From: Mycobacterium neglectum
GTDB taxonomy: Bacteria; Actinomycetota; Actinomycetes; Mycobacteriales; Mycobacteriaceae
Assembly (NCBI RefSeq): GCF_002591975.1
Contig: NZ_NVQE01000003.1
Span: 205,479-269,478, forward strand
Direction: 5' to 3'
DNA: 64,000 nucleotides
Below the pieces are notes generated by a model that made no database searches, had not been told where the DNA came from, and worked only from the letters and a program-made list of their open reading frames with translations. Of the stretch, positions 33,180 through 41,709 are shown piece after piece. Position numbers and translations under genes: made by a program. The number at the start of each line of letters is the position of its first letter. The first letter of the stretch is position 1.

Positions 33180-34769
33180 ATGTTCGATCACCTCGTCGAT
33201 GCCGCCCTCACCAGCCGGGCTTCGGCTGCGGTGGGGGCGTGGGCGCGGGTGGAGAACGCTGCGTGCGCGCGGCGGTTGTCGGCGATGGCCGATGAACTCG
33301 AGGCGATGTTGGCCGCTGATGGTTGTGAGGAACGCGAGCAGTGGTGTCTGGACAACTGGGACGCCGTGGCCTCCTCGGTGGCCGCCGCCCAGAACGTGTC
33401 GTTGGGGGTGGCCGCACACCAACTGTTGGTCGCCGACGCGCTGCGCCACCGGCTGCCGCGGGTGGCCGAGGTGTTCGCCGCCGGGGCGATCACCTACCGG
33501 ATGGTGGCCGCGGTCGTCTCCCGGACCCGGCTGATCAAAGACACCGACGCATTGGCCAAGGTGGACACCGAGATCGCCGCCCACATTGTGGGCTGGGGGT
33601 CGTTGTCGGTGGACAAAACCCAAACCGAGATCGACTACTGGGTCGACCGCTACGACCCGGCCGCGATACGCCGCAACGAATACACCGCGCGGGGACGCTT
33701 TGCCGATGTACGCAAACCCGACGACGGGTCGGGGACCGCCGACATCGAGGCCCGGCTGCTGGCCACCGACGCCGACGCCCTCGACCAACGGTTGCAGGCC
33801 ATGGCTGACGCGGTCTGCGCCAACGATCCCAGAACCATGGATCAGCGTCGCAGCGACGCCCTGGGCGCCTTCGGACACGGCGCCGACCGGCTCACGTGCG
33901 GCTGTGACAACCCTGACTGCGACGCAGCCGGGAGGCAGCCCAGCACGGTGGTCGTCCACGTCATCACCCACGAAGAGTCCCTGACCGATGACACCGCGGC
34001 CCAGCTCGACGGCAAAGAACCCCGTCGACCGCGGCCGGGCGAACCCGTCGCCCCCGAACCACCGACCGGCCCGGCAGCCACCGCGCCGGCGGCACTGATG
34101 GGCGGCGGCATGCTGCCGGCCCCGTTGTTGGCCGCCAAGATCGCCGGCACCGCGAAGATCGTGCCGATCGTGCATCCTGGCGATGCGCCGCCGCAGCCGC
34201 GCTACATTCCCACCGCGGTACTGGCGACGTTCATCCGGTGCCGCGACATGACGTGTCGCTTCCCGGGCTGCGACGAACCCGCCCAGCATTGCGATCTCGA
34301 CCACACCATCGCCTACCCGGCGGGCCCCACCCAAGCGTCGAACCTCAAATGTCTGTGCCGAAAACATCACTTACTCAAAACGTTCGGCGGCTGGCGAGAC
34401 CACCAGTCACCCGACGGCACCGTCATCTGGACCTCCCCACACGGGCAGCGCTACACCACCCATCCCGGCAGCCGAATCCTGTTCCCCACCCTGTGTGAAC
34501 CCACCGCCCCTGTGACGACGAGGGACCCAACCCCATCGAGCGCCGACAGCCGCGCTCGCACGCTGGCGATGCCCCGACGCACAGCAACCCGAACCCAGAA
34601 CCGCACCAAAGCCATCAACAACGAACGCCACCACAACGAACGAGCCCTGCAGGCCGACGCAGAAGAACGCGCGCGACAACAACGCGAGGATCCCGGGAAC
34701 GACTGCAGCGAAACCTATTTCCCTTTTCGGCCACGACCCCCAAGCCGCGACGACCCCCCGCCGTTCTGA
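33180..34769 (+). CDS. 13E12 repeat-family protein (DUF222) with HNH endonuclease domain
   Basis: A 529-residue member of the multi-copy actinobacterial 13E12 family. DUF222 covers about 30-330 (WCLDNWDAVASSVAAAQNVS, AEVFAAGAITYRMVAAVVSR), followed by an HNH nuclease (about 345-410: CRFPGCDEPAQHCDLDH with zinc Cys and catalytic DH, then LKCLCRKHHLLK). The tail is basic and low complexity. Function is unknown; some 13E12 copies serve as phage integration sites, and the family spreads by duplication. Intact here, with no flanking direct repeats noticed. Confidence 0.9.
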   Translation: MFDHLVDAALTSRASAAVGAWARVENAACARRLSAMADELEAMLAADGCEEREQWCLDNWDAVASSVAAAQNVSLGVAAHQLLVADALRHRLPRVAEVFAAGAITYRMVAAVVSRTRLIKDTDALAKVDTEIAAHIVGWGSLSVDKTQTEIDYWVDRYDPAAIRRNEYTARGRFADVRKPDDGSGTADIEARLLATDADALDQRLQAMADAVCANDPRTMDQRRSDALGAFGHGADRLTCGCDNPDCDAAGRQPSTVVVHVITHEESLTDDTAAQLDGKEPRRPRPGEPVAPEPPTGPAATAPAALMGGGMLPAPLLAAKIAGTAKIVPIVHPGDAPPQPRYIPTAVLATFIRCRDMTCRFPGCDEPAQHCDLDHTIAYPAGPTQASNLKCLCRKHHLLKTFGGWRDHQSPDGTVIWTSPHGQRYTTHPGSRILFPTLCEPTAPVTTRDPTPSSADSRARTLAMPRRTATRTQNRTKAINNERHHNERALQADAEERARQQREDPGNDCSETYFPFRPRPPSRDDPPPF

Positions 34770-34793
34770 CGGCAACCTTAGGCGCTCATCGGC

Positions 34794-35270
34794 TCAGCCG
34801 CGGAAAACCACCCAGCGCATCATGCTGTACATGAACACGGCCTCGCATGCTCCCGCCCCGAGCCGGGCAATGCGGTAGTCGACGCCGAGCGCGGTCAGCA
34901 GACTGGAGACCCCGAGGATGAACGCCAGATAGTTGACCACCACGACGACGACGTAGATGGCGAACTGCGGTCCGACAGGGGCGTGCGAGGTGAAGTTGAA
35001 TACCCGGTTGAGGACATAACTCAACCCGAACGCGCACCCGTAGGCCACGCTCACGGCTAATGGCACCGGCAGCTGAAGCACCCCGTGCATGAGGTAGAGC
35101 AGCACCAGATCGACGCCGAACGTGAAGCTGTTGATCAGACCGAACCCGAGAAAGGTCGGGGCGACAACAGAACTCAGGCCGAACGGCAGCCGAGCAACCA
35201 CCGCCACGCAGAGTCGGTGGAACCGCTCGACCGCTCCCACCCTGGCGGGAGTCGACGACTCGGCCGTCAC
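34794..35270 (-). CDS. GtrA-family membrane protein
   Basis: A 158-residue protein with four membrane helices, the GtrA fold (GFGLINSFTFGVDLVLLYLM, FGLSYVLNRVFNFTSH, and a C-terminal helix ending MRWVVFRG). GtrA-like proteins take part in moving lipid-linked sugars or in wall polysaccharide decoration. No glycosyltransferase is adjacent, so the pathway is open. Confidence 0.88.
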   Translation of the reverse strand: MTAESSTPARVGAVERFHRLCVAVVARLPFGLSSVVAPTFLGFGLINSFTFGVDLVLLYLMHGVLQLPVPLAVSVAYGCAFGLSYVLNRVFNFTSHAPVGPQFAIYVVVVVVNYLAFILGVSSLLTALGVDYRIARLGAGACEAVFMYSMMRWVVFRG

Positions 35271-35343
35271 ATGTCCACGTTGACATGCACGGATTACCAG
35301 GGGTTGAGCAGCGGGCGAACTTCGCGCGACGGATTCTGCCCAG

Positions 35344-36192
35344 TCAGCTGACGCCGAACATCGACAGGAGACTCTCTGTGCGCCACCAGATCAGCACCAC
35401 GAACAGCAGAAGAACCCCGACCGTCGCCCCGACCTGAACAGCGGTCCGCGATTTCCGCGGCGCGTACGCGTACGCCGCCGCGATCGCCGCACCCGTGACC
35501 AGCCCGCCGATATGGCCCTGCCAACTGATGTTCTGCGAACTCACCAGCGGGATGACGAAGGTGAACGCCATGTTCAGCGCGATGAGGCCGATCACCCAAC
35601 GGACATCCAAGTTGAGCCGCTTGCCGACCACGAACGTCGCCCCGAACAAGCCGAAAATCGCACCGGAAGCGCCCGCCGTCTGCGCACCGAGCGACGACAG
35701 CAGATAGACCAGCACGGATCCGCCGAGCGCGCTCGTGAAATACAACGCGATGAACCGCACCCGCCCCAGCGCCGCCTCCAACGGCGGGCCCACCACATAC
35801 AGCGCCCACATGTTGAACAAAATGTGCGTCACCCCGTAATGCAGGAACGCCGACGTCAACAACCGGTACCACTCCCCGTCGGCGACCGCGGGTGAGAACA
35901 GCACGAGGGCCCGCTGCAGATCTACCGACACGGTCTGTAGACCGAACATCACCACGTTGATGCCGATGAGCACATATGTGACCAGCGGTGTGGCCGACGG
36001 CACCCCGCCGAACTGGGTGCGAGCCTGCCGGACCGTCTTGGCGCCCTCGCCAACACATTCGGCGCACTGATGCCCCACCGCGGCATCGCGCATGCACTCC
36101 GGACAGATGTATCGGTTGCACCGTGTGCACCGCACGTACGTCTCGCGGTCGGGGTGCCGGTAGCAGGTCGGCGTCTGCGGCGGGGTGGTCAT
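35344..36192 (-). CDS. rhomboid intramembrane serine protease with N-terminal B-box-type zinc finger
   Basis: A 282-residue membrane protease like Rv0110. Residues about 8-45 form a Cys/His zinc-binding module (CYRHPDRETYVRCTRCNRY, ICPECMRDAAVGHQCAEC). The rhomboid core of six helices follows, with the catalytic Ser in GASGAIFGLFG (about 174-184), catalytic His in GHIGGLVTGA (about 229-238) and the oxyanion-side HILFNMWALYVVG. It presumably cleaves membrane proteins; substrates are unknown. VOC gene ends 3 bases before its start. Confidence 0.92.
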   Translation of the reverse strand: MTTPPQTPTCYRHPDRETYVRCTRCNRYICPECMRDAAVGHQCAECVGEGAKTVRQARTQFGGVPSATPLVTYVLIGINVVMFGLQTVSVDLQRALVLFSPAVADGEWYRLLTSAFLHYGVTHILFNMWALYVVGPPLEAALGRVRFIALYFTSALGGSVLVYLLSSLGAQTAGASGAIFGLFGATFVVGKRLNLDVRWVIGLIALNMAFTFVIPLVSSQNISWQGHIGGLVTGAAIAAAYAYAPRKSRTAVQVGATVGVLLLFVVLIWWRTESLLSMFGVS

Positions 36193-36194
36193 GC

Positions 36195-36602
36195 CTACAG
36201 CGTGCCGAACAGTTCGATCCAGTTGCCATCGGGATCGGCGACGAACATCCAGCCCATCCCCGGCACCGGCTCGAACTCCGTCAGCTGCTCCACCACCTCG
36301 TACGGCGATTCGGCGAAGGTCTTCGACAGCCCCGTCAGGTCCTTCACTCCAATCGTGAAGTACCGGACCCCGGCCGCCGCCCGTCCGCCGCCTGCAGTGG
36401 CGGGCAACGGGGGCGGGGTCGTGAAGGTGACGAGCTTGAGCACGCTGCCGCCCAGCGCGTAGCGCCGCTGCGACCCGCCGGGAAACTCGATCTCACCCTG
36501 GAATTCGAGCTCGAGGAAGCCCTCGTAGAAGGCGACCATCGCGTCCAGGTTGGTCGTCACCAACCCGACCTCGATGCCCGGTGAGAGCAGATCCAGTTTC
36601 AC
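36195..36602 (-). CDS. glyoxalase/VOC-superfamily protein
   Basis: A 135-residue VOC-fold protein (two beta-alpha-beta-beta-beta modules): EVGLVTTNLDAMVAFYEGFL at the N-terminus and MGWMFVADPDGNWIELFGTL at the C-terminus, where Glu in WIELF is the usual metal ligand. Relatives range from glyoxalase I to dioxygenases and resistance proteins, so the reaction is not determinable. GTG 36602 gives the correct domain start; the longer frame to 36785 adds an unrelated leader. It probably shares a transcript with the rhomboid gene. Confidence 0.82.
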   Translation of the reverse strand: MKLDLLSPGIEVGLVTTNLDAMVAFYEGFLELEFQGEIEFPGGSQRRYALGGSVLKLVTFTTPPPLPATAGGGRAAAGVRYFTIGVKDLTGLSKTFAESPYEVVEQLTEFEPVPGMGWMFVADPDGNWIELFGTL

Positions 36603-37019
36603 GTTCGCCTCGCTTCTCGAGAAGTGGTTCCCAGCAGGTCTGCCGGTGGTCCGTCCCAATGATCCATGTTGACGACCGCGACGAGCGGACGCCGACGGAT
36701 CGGCCTGGGCTGCTTGCTCCCGGCATGCGCACGAACCTACTGCCCAACCCCGTAACGATTCGGTCACTATCGAAATCACGATCATTTAAGAATGCCTGCT
36801 GAATTATGAGGGTTTTCAAGATCTGCGCAGCCATCTGCTCGGTGACTCATCAAATTTCACCGAAATTGCGGCATAAATCACGTCCGTCGGATGTAACACC
36901 GTAAGTGCAGGCAGAGACGCCGCTGCGAACCCCGGTTGGCACGACTTTTGTTTCGCTACCGTGGAATTCGGGAACGGGGAAACCGCGACACATTCGCAAT
37001 TCAGAAGGATGAAGGGCAT
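36603..37019. other. 417-bp intergenic region, partly AT-rich, between divergent promoters
   Basis: No convincing gene is seen. The right two-thirds (about 36755-37010) is clearly lower in GC than the surroundings and should hold the promoter of the haemophore-like gene. At 37009 a four-codon frame ATG AAG GGC ATA TGA overlaps the downstream ATG (37020) as ATGA, and its bases GAAGGG also serve as the ribosome site. No perfect iron box (IdeR-type TTAGGTTAGG palindrome) was spotted. Confidence 0.5.
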
Positions 37020-37418
37020 ATGAAGATTTCTAGTATCCAAGCTCGTATTGTCGGAGCATGCGCAGCAGGCTCGCTGCTCGGTGGCCTGGCAGTTGCAACC
37101 ATCGCCGCCCCGACGGCCATGGCAGCTCCTGCCGGCTGCAGCGCCAGCGAGCTCTCGGGCACCGTCAGCTCGGCGACCGGTTCGGCCCAGGCGTACCTCG
37201 CCAGCCATCCGGGCGCCAACGCCGCCGTGTCGACGGCGTTCAGCCAGCCCCGCGAACAGGCGGCCGCGACTCTGCGCGGGTACTTCACCGCCAACCCAGG
37301 TGAATACAACGACCTGCGTGGCATCCTGTCGCCGATCGGTGACAAGCAGAGCCAGTGCAACGTCGAAGTGCTTCCGCCGAACCTCGCATCGGCATACAGC
37401 CAGTTCATGGCCGGCTGA
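37020..37418 (+). CDS. secreted haemophore haem-binding protein (MHB domain)
   Basis: Exported protein of 132 residues: Sec signal peptide about 1-38 (ending APTAMAAPAG), then a small all-helical MHB domain of Rv0203 type with two Cys (GCSASE and QCNVEV) likely joined by a disulfide and LRGYFTANPGEYNDLRGIL. Mycobacterial relatives bind haem or are apoplastic proteins of unknown role; haem binding here is inferred. Start ATG 37020 with GAAGGG upstream; the open frame to 36936 lacks a signal-like start. A strong terminator follows. Confidence 0.86.
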   Translation: MKISSIQARIVGACAAGSLLGGLAVATIAAPTAMAAPAGCSASELSGTVSSATGSAQAYLASHPGANAAVSTAFSQPREQAAATLRGYFTANPGEYNDLRGILSPIGDKQSQCNVEVLPPNLASAYSQFMAG

Positions 37419-37439
37419 GCCAATCAGTTCGAGTAGCGA

Positions 37440-37476
37440 AAACCCGTCGTCACACCCGTGTTGTGACGGCGGGTTT
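37440..37476 (+). terminator. hairpin terminator after the haemophore-like gene
   Basis: Stem of 15 pairs including one wobble (37440-37454 AAACCCGTCGTCACA with 37462-37476 TGTGACGGCGGGTTT), 7-base loop, ending in TTT. It lies 21 bases after the stop and before the promoter of the next gene. Confidence 0.85.
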
Positions 37477-37510
37477 CTCGCACCCCCGAGTAACGTTTTC
37501 TGGCCGCGCT

Positions 37511-37516
37511 TAGACT
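37511..37516 (+). promoter_or_regulatory. -10 box TAGACT before the secreted-protein gene
   Basis: TAGACT (TANNNT) ends 9 bases before ATG 37525, consistent with a leaderless or near-leaderless mRNA. Confidence 0.45.
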
Positions 37517-37524
37517 GACTCAAT

Positions 37525-38088
37525 ATGAGGCCGACGAGAACCGCCGCGCTCGGTATGGCGCTGCTCATCGCGGCTGGCGTTACTGCTGGTCATGTGAGTG
37601 CGCAGCCCTCCTCGGAGGAGCCGGCACCCCCGACCGACCCGACTGCCGCTGCCGCGCCGCCAACGGAGGGCGCACCGCCACCCGGGCCCAAGACGACCAT
37701 CGATGCCGACGGCACGTACGCGGTCGGAACGGAAATCGTGCCCGGCGTCTACTCGTCGGCGGGCCCCAACGCTGACGGCACGGCGTGCTACTGGAAGCGG
37801 ACTAACGGCGACGAGCTCGTCGACAACGCGCTCACCAAGAAGCCGGCGGTGGTGCAGATTTCTGCGGGCGACACCGCATTCACGACCAACGACTGCGGCC
37901 CGTGGCAATTGACCAACGCTCCGCTGCCCAAACAAGGCAGCGCGACGGACATACTCGGTCAGCTCGGCAAGCTGATCCTGACCAATCCGTCGGGTCCGCC
38001 GCCGCAATCAGCTCCGGCAGCCGAAGCCCCAGCCGAACAGGCGCCGACGGAGCACTTGGCGCCCTCGGGCGTAGCGCCCGGCCCCTGA
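37525..38088 (+). CDS. secreted Pro/Ala-rich protein, function unknown
   Basis: A 187-residue exported protein: signal peptide about 1-26 (GVTAGHVSAQPS), a Pro/Ala/Thr-rich spacer (27-60), a compact beta-type domain (about 62-140: DADGTYAVGTEIVPGVYSSA, CYWKRT, NDCGPWQL with two Cys), and a Pro/Ala tail. The GTYAVGTEIVPGVY phrase is found in many actinobacterial secreted proteins of unknown role. The hydrolase gene follows after 4 bases. Confidence 0.78.
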   Translation: MRPTRTAALGMALLIAAGVTAGHVSAQPSSEEPAPPTDPTAAAAPPTEGAPPPGPKTTIDADGTYAVGTEIVPGVYSSAGPNADGTACYWKRTNGDELVDNALTKKPAVVQISAGDTAFTTNDCGPWQLTNAPLPKQGSATDILGQLGKLILTNPSGPPPQSAPAAEAPAEQAPTEHLAPSGVAPGP

Positions 38089-38092
38089 TGGC

Positions 38093-39334
38093 GTGACTGA
38101 CGACGGCCGAATCCGCGTACCGGCGGATCTCGACGCCGTCACCGCAATCGGCGAGGAAGACCACTCGGGGGTCGACCCGGCATCGATCGAGCGGATCTGG
38201 GACGCGGCACGGTACTGGTACCAGGCCGGTATGCATCCGGCGATCCAACTCTGCCTGAGGCACAACGGGAAAGTCGTCCTCAACCGCGCCATCGGCCACG
38301 GTTGGGGAAATGGACCGATCGACCCACCGGACGCCGAAAAGGTCACTGTCACAACCGATACGCCGTTCTGCGCGTACTCCGCGGCTAAGGCCATCACGAC
38401 GACCGTCGTGCACATGCTGGTCGAGCGGGGACACTTCTCACTCGAGGACCGCGTGTGCGACTACCTGCCGGACTACACCAGCCACGGCAAGGACCGCACC
38501 ACCATCCGGCACGTGATGACCCACAGCGCGGGCATTCCGATCTACCGCGGACCACGCGTCGACCTCAAACGCATGGACGACAGCGAGTACACACGGGAAC
38601 AGCTCGGCGCGCTGAAGCCGCTGTACCGGCCCGGCCTCGTGCACATCTATCACGGGCTGACTTGGGGCCCGCTGATGCGTGAGATCGTCTCGGCGGCCAC
38701 CGGCAGGAACATTCGCGAGATTCTTGCCACCGAGATCCTCGACCCGCTCGGCTTCCGCTGGACGAATTATGGCGTTGCGCCCCAAGATGTTCCGCTGGTC
38801 GCTCCCAGCCATGCCACCGGCAAGCCTATGCCCGCGCCGATGGAGAAGGTGTTCAGCCTGGCCGTCGGCGGATCGATGCACAAGATCATCCCGTTCTCGA
38901 ACTCCCCGCAGTACCTCACCAGCGTGCTGCCGTCGTCCAACACCGTCTCGACGGCCAGCGAGCTGTCACGCTTCGCCGAAATCCTGCTTCGGGGCGGCGA
39001 ACTCGACGGAGTACGGGTGCTCGAGCCGGAAACCCTGAGCGCCGCGGTCAAGGAGTGCAGGCGGCTGCGCCCCGACGTGGCCACCGGCCTGGTGCCGCTG
39101 CGCTGGGGTACCGGATACATGCTGGGTTCCAACAGATTCGGCCCGTTCGGCCGCGACGCGCCCGCCGCCTTCGGCCACACCGGCTTGAGCAACATCGCAG
39201 TGTGGGCCGACCCTGAGCGCGGCCTGGCCGCCGGTCTCATCAGCAGCGGCAAGCCGGGCGGCCATCGCGAAGCCAAGCGCTATCCGGCGCTGATGGACCT
39301 CATCGCCGCGGAGTTGTCCCGCACACCTCGATAG
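38093..39334 (+). CDS. beta-lactamase-family serine hydrolase/esterase
   Basis: A 413-residue class C beta-lactamase/family VIII esterase-like hydrolase, without signal peptide, so probably cytoplasmic. Catalytic SxxK is Ser96-Ala-Ala-Lys99 (FCAYSAAKAITTTVVHML); the YHG motif at about 188 may supply the second base. Mycobacterial LipE/LipL/LipD proteins belong here and hydrolyse esters. GTG start, 4 bases after the secreted-protein gene. The 3' end overlaps the convergent oxidoreductase gene by 55 bases. Confidence 0.85.
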   Translation: MTDDGRIRVPADLDAVTAIGEEDHSGVDPASIERIWDAARYWYQAGMHPAIQLCLRHNGKVVLNRAIGHGWGNGPIDPPDAEKVTVTTDTPFCAYSAAKAITTTVVHMLVERGHFSLEDRVCDYLPDYTSHGKDRTTIRHVMTHSAGIPIYRGPRVDLKRMDDSEYTREQLGALKPLYRPGLVHIYHGLTWGPLMREIVSAATGRNIREILATEILDPLGFRWTNYGVAPQDVPLVAPSHATGKPMPAPMEKVFSLAVGGSMHKIIPFSNSPQYLTSVLPSSNTVSTASELSRFAEILLRGGELDGVRVLEPETLSAAVKECRRLRPDVATGLVPLRWGTGYMLGSNRFGPFGRDAPAAFGHTGLSNIAVWADPERGLAAGLISSGKPGGHREAKRYPALMDLIAAELSRTPR

Positions 39335-40416
39335 AAACCGCGCTGCACGATCAACGACATCAGGATCCGTTCGAACGACCATGCGGGGAACCGGAAGGGC
39401 TTTCCGTTCGGCGCGAAGACCTCGAGACCGTCGGGCTGGATTCCGAGGATCGAACCCCACCTCCGACTCGCGGGACGGAACGAGCGCAGCGGACGATCGG
39501 CGAACTCAGCCAGAATGTTTCGTGCGAGGAGCCCGTCCGCGCGGTTGCGCGCCGAGGTGCGAAGTGGATCGGTGGCGGCGACGTCGCCGATCGCGAATAC
39601 GCCGCGGTGATCGGGGACCCTCAGCTCAGGCGTGACGCGAACGAATCCGTCCTCGTCGAGAAGTTCTGCAGGCAACCAGTCGGTGTTGGGCCGAACGCGA
39701 CCGATCGCCCACAGCACGGCGTCTGCGGATGCCGGCGGCTGCCCAGTGCTGAATTCGACTGGTGCGCTGGTGATGTCGTCGCACTCGAAGCCGTCGGGGA
39801 TCACCGCGCGGTGGCCGGGATGCAGGCGCACTCCGGCCTCCATGAGCTGGCTGCGCACCCGCTCCCAGGCGCGGGTGTGGTGGTGCTGCAGCGCGCGCTC
39901 GCCGGGGAAGTACAGCTCGACCCGCTTGCCCGGCCACGTTCTGGCCAGGTTGTACGCGCTACTCACCGCTGCGGCACCGCCCCCGACGACGATCACCGAT
40001 TCGGCGGTGGCCAGGCGGTCGTGCGCAGCACGCAGCCCGGCAACGATCTCGTCCGCGGATTCCAACTCGGGCTTGCGCCAGAAGCCATTGGTGACGCCCG
40101 TCGAGATCACCAGCGCGTCATACGGTTCGACGGCGGCGACGCCGTCGGGACGGTCCAGGAACACCTTCCCAGCGGCCAGATCGACACCGGTCAGCGTTCC
40201 CTGAACCGTCCGCACCCGATCGAGGCCGCGGAACTTGTCGAACGGAATCCAGTTGTGCCTTGCCCATTCGCCAGGCCGGGACAGCCGCCAGCCCAGCTCC
40301 TGCCCGCTGACCAGGCCCGGCTTGGCCGAGATGCCGACGACCTCGGCGTGCTTGGCAAGTTTGATCGCGGTCAGCACACCGCTGTCGCCGAGCCCGGCGA
40401 TGACCACGCGTCGCAT
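39280..40416 (-). CDS. FAD-dependent pyridine-nucleotide oxidoreductase (Ndh/AIFM2-like)
   Basis: A 378-residue two-dinucleotide-binding flavoprotein: FAD site VVIAGLGDSGVLTAIKLA at the N-terminus, second Rossmann motif VIVVGGGAAAVSSAYNLA (about 140-157) and the FAD-contacting GVFAIGDVAATDP near 285. The architecture matches type II NADH dehydrogenase-like quinone reductases and AIFM2/FSP1-type proteins, but the usual C-terminal amphipathic anchor is not obvious. Electron acceptor unknown. Confidence 0.85.
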   Translation of the reverse strand: MRRVVIAGLGDSGVLTAIKLAKHAEVVGISAKPGLVSGQELGWRLSRPGEWARHNWIPFDKFRGLDRVRTVQGTLTGVDLAAGKVFLDRPDGVAAVEPYDALVISTGVTNGFWRKPELESADEIVAGLRAAHDRLATAESVIVVGGGAAAVSSAYNLARTWPGKRVELYFPGERALQHHHTRAWERVRSQLMEAGVRLHPGHRAVIPDGFECDDITSAPVEFSTGQPPASADAVLWAIGRVRPNTDWLPAELLDEDGFVRVTPELRVPDHRGVFAIGDVAATDPLRTSARNRADGLLARNILAEFADRPLRSFRPASRRWGSILGIQPDGLEVFAPNGKPFRFPAWSFERILMSLIVQRGFYRGVRDNSAAMRSISAG

Positions 40417-40460
40417 TCGGTCACCATAGCCGGGCTAGGTAACTCCCGGGCAAGCCGGCG

Positions 40461-40883
40461 TCAGCGCAGCTTCTCGCCGTAGACCCGCTCGACGGCCATC
40501 GTCATCAGCACTCTGCGATCGGACACCATCACCGACCGGTATTCGTCCCAGTCGGGATGCTCGCCTGCGGCGCTGCGGTAGTAGTCGACGAGTGCCTGCA
40601 CCTCGGGGCCGTTCGGGTCGGTACCCGGCCCGGTGAGAGTCACCGCCCCCTCGGCGGTGGCCCACGTCCAACCGTCGGAACTGGTGACCTCGATCGCGGC
40701 GCGGGGGTCCCGACGCAGATTGACGGTCTTGGCGCGACCCTCGGTCATCGACACGTAGATGGTGTCGGCGTCGCGGTCGTAGAACGGTGTCACCGGGGAC
40801 AGTTGAGGCAGGCCGTTGGACTTGATGGTGGCCAGTACTCCCAGTCGACTCTCGGCGAGCAGTGTGCGCGGGTCAAAGGTCAT
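40461..40883 (-). CDS. PPOX-class F420-dependent oxidoreductase-like protein (Rv1155 type)
   Basis: A 140-residue split-barrel protein. The pattern LGVLATIKSNGLPQLSPVTP, TIYVSMTEGRAKTVNLRRDP and AIEVTSSDGWTWATAEGAVT matches the TIGR03618/Rv1155 group, many of which bind F420 and reduce quinones or other acceptors. The basic EGRAKTVNLRRDP loop is where the cofactor phosphate binds. The lipoprotein gene ends 10 bases before its start, suggesting co-transcription with it. Confidence 0.84.
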   Translation of the reverse strand: MTFDPRTLLAESRLGVLATIKSNGLPQLSPVTPFYDRDADTIYVSMTEGRAKTVNLRRDPRAAIEVTSSDGWTWATAEGAVTLTGPGTDPNGPEVQALVDYYRSAAGEHPDWDEYRSVMVSDRRVLMTMAVERVYGEKLR

Positions 40884-40893
40884 GTCTTCCTTT

Positions 40894-41697
40894 CTAGTTC
40901 GAAGGGATGCGCACGCGGAACATCTTCGGCCAGTACTTGCCGGTGATCAGGAACTCGTCTCCGTCGATGTGCGCGATGCCGTTCAGAACCTTTTGCGTGT
41001 CGCGCCCCGCGGCGTTGGCCAGCTCGCTGGCATCCACGACGGTGTTCACCTCGCCGGTCGCCGGGTCGATCCGCACGATCGCGTCGGACGTCCAGACGTT
41101 GGCCCACACCTGACCGTCCACGCATTCCAGTTCGTTGAGGCTTGTCACCGGATTGCCGTCTCGGGTGACGGCAATCGAACCCGTTTCGGCGAACGTTTCG
41201 GGATCGTGGAATATCAGCCGGTCGGAGCCGTCGCTGCGGACGAGCCGATCCCCGTCGTTGCACAGCCCCCAGCCCTCGCCGTTCACCGGCACCTCACGCA
41301 GCGGCGTCATGGTGGCCTTGTCCCACTCGACGGCGACGTTGTTCTGCCAGGTGAGTTCCCAGATCCGGTCGCCGACGACCGTGATTCCCTCGCCGTAATA
41401 GTTGTTTGGCGCCGGGACCGCGCGCAGGACAGCACCCGTTTCCGGGTCGAGTTCACGCAGCTGTGAGGCGCCTGCGACCCCGGTGCCCTCGTAGAGAGTG
41501 GGACCGTCGAACTCCAGGCCCTGAGTCCAGGCCGACGTGTCGTGCGGCACCTCGGCGAGCACCTCGGGCTTGATCGTCGGGACCGGTGCCCTCGTGGTGC
41601 TCGTCTCGGTGACTGCCGCCGGTTGGCCGCTGCTGCAGCCCGCGACCAGCGCGATCACCGCGGCGGTCCAGACGACACTGTTACGCATACAACCCAT
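40894..41697 (-). CDS. glutaminyl-peptide cyclotransferase-like lipoprotein
   Basis: Exported lipoprotein (267 residues, lipobox LVAGC with Cys21) with a five-bladed beta-propeller of the plant/bacterial glutamine cyclotransferase type: HDTSAWTQGLEFDGPTLYEG (about 51-70), GEGITVVGDRIWELTWQNN and LNGIAHIDGDEFLITGKYWP. The family converts N-terminal Gln to pyroglutamate on exported peptides. An ATG at 41688 three codons later is an alternative start. Confidence 0.88.
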   Translation of the reverse strand: MGCMRNSVVWTAAVIALVAGCSSGQPAAVTETSTTRAPVPTIKPEVLAEVPHDTSAWTQGLEFDGPTLYEGTGVAGASQLRELDPETGAVLRAVPAPNNYYGEGITVVGDRIWELTWQNNVAVEWDKATMTPLREVPVNGEGWGLCNDGDRLVRSDGSDRLIFHDPETFAETGSIAVTRDGNPVTSLNELECVDGQVWANVWTSDAIVRIDPATGEVNTVVDASELANAAGRDTQKVLNGIAHIDGDEFLITGKYWPKMFRVRIPSN

Positions 41698-41709
41698 AGA
41701 TACCCGTTC

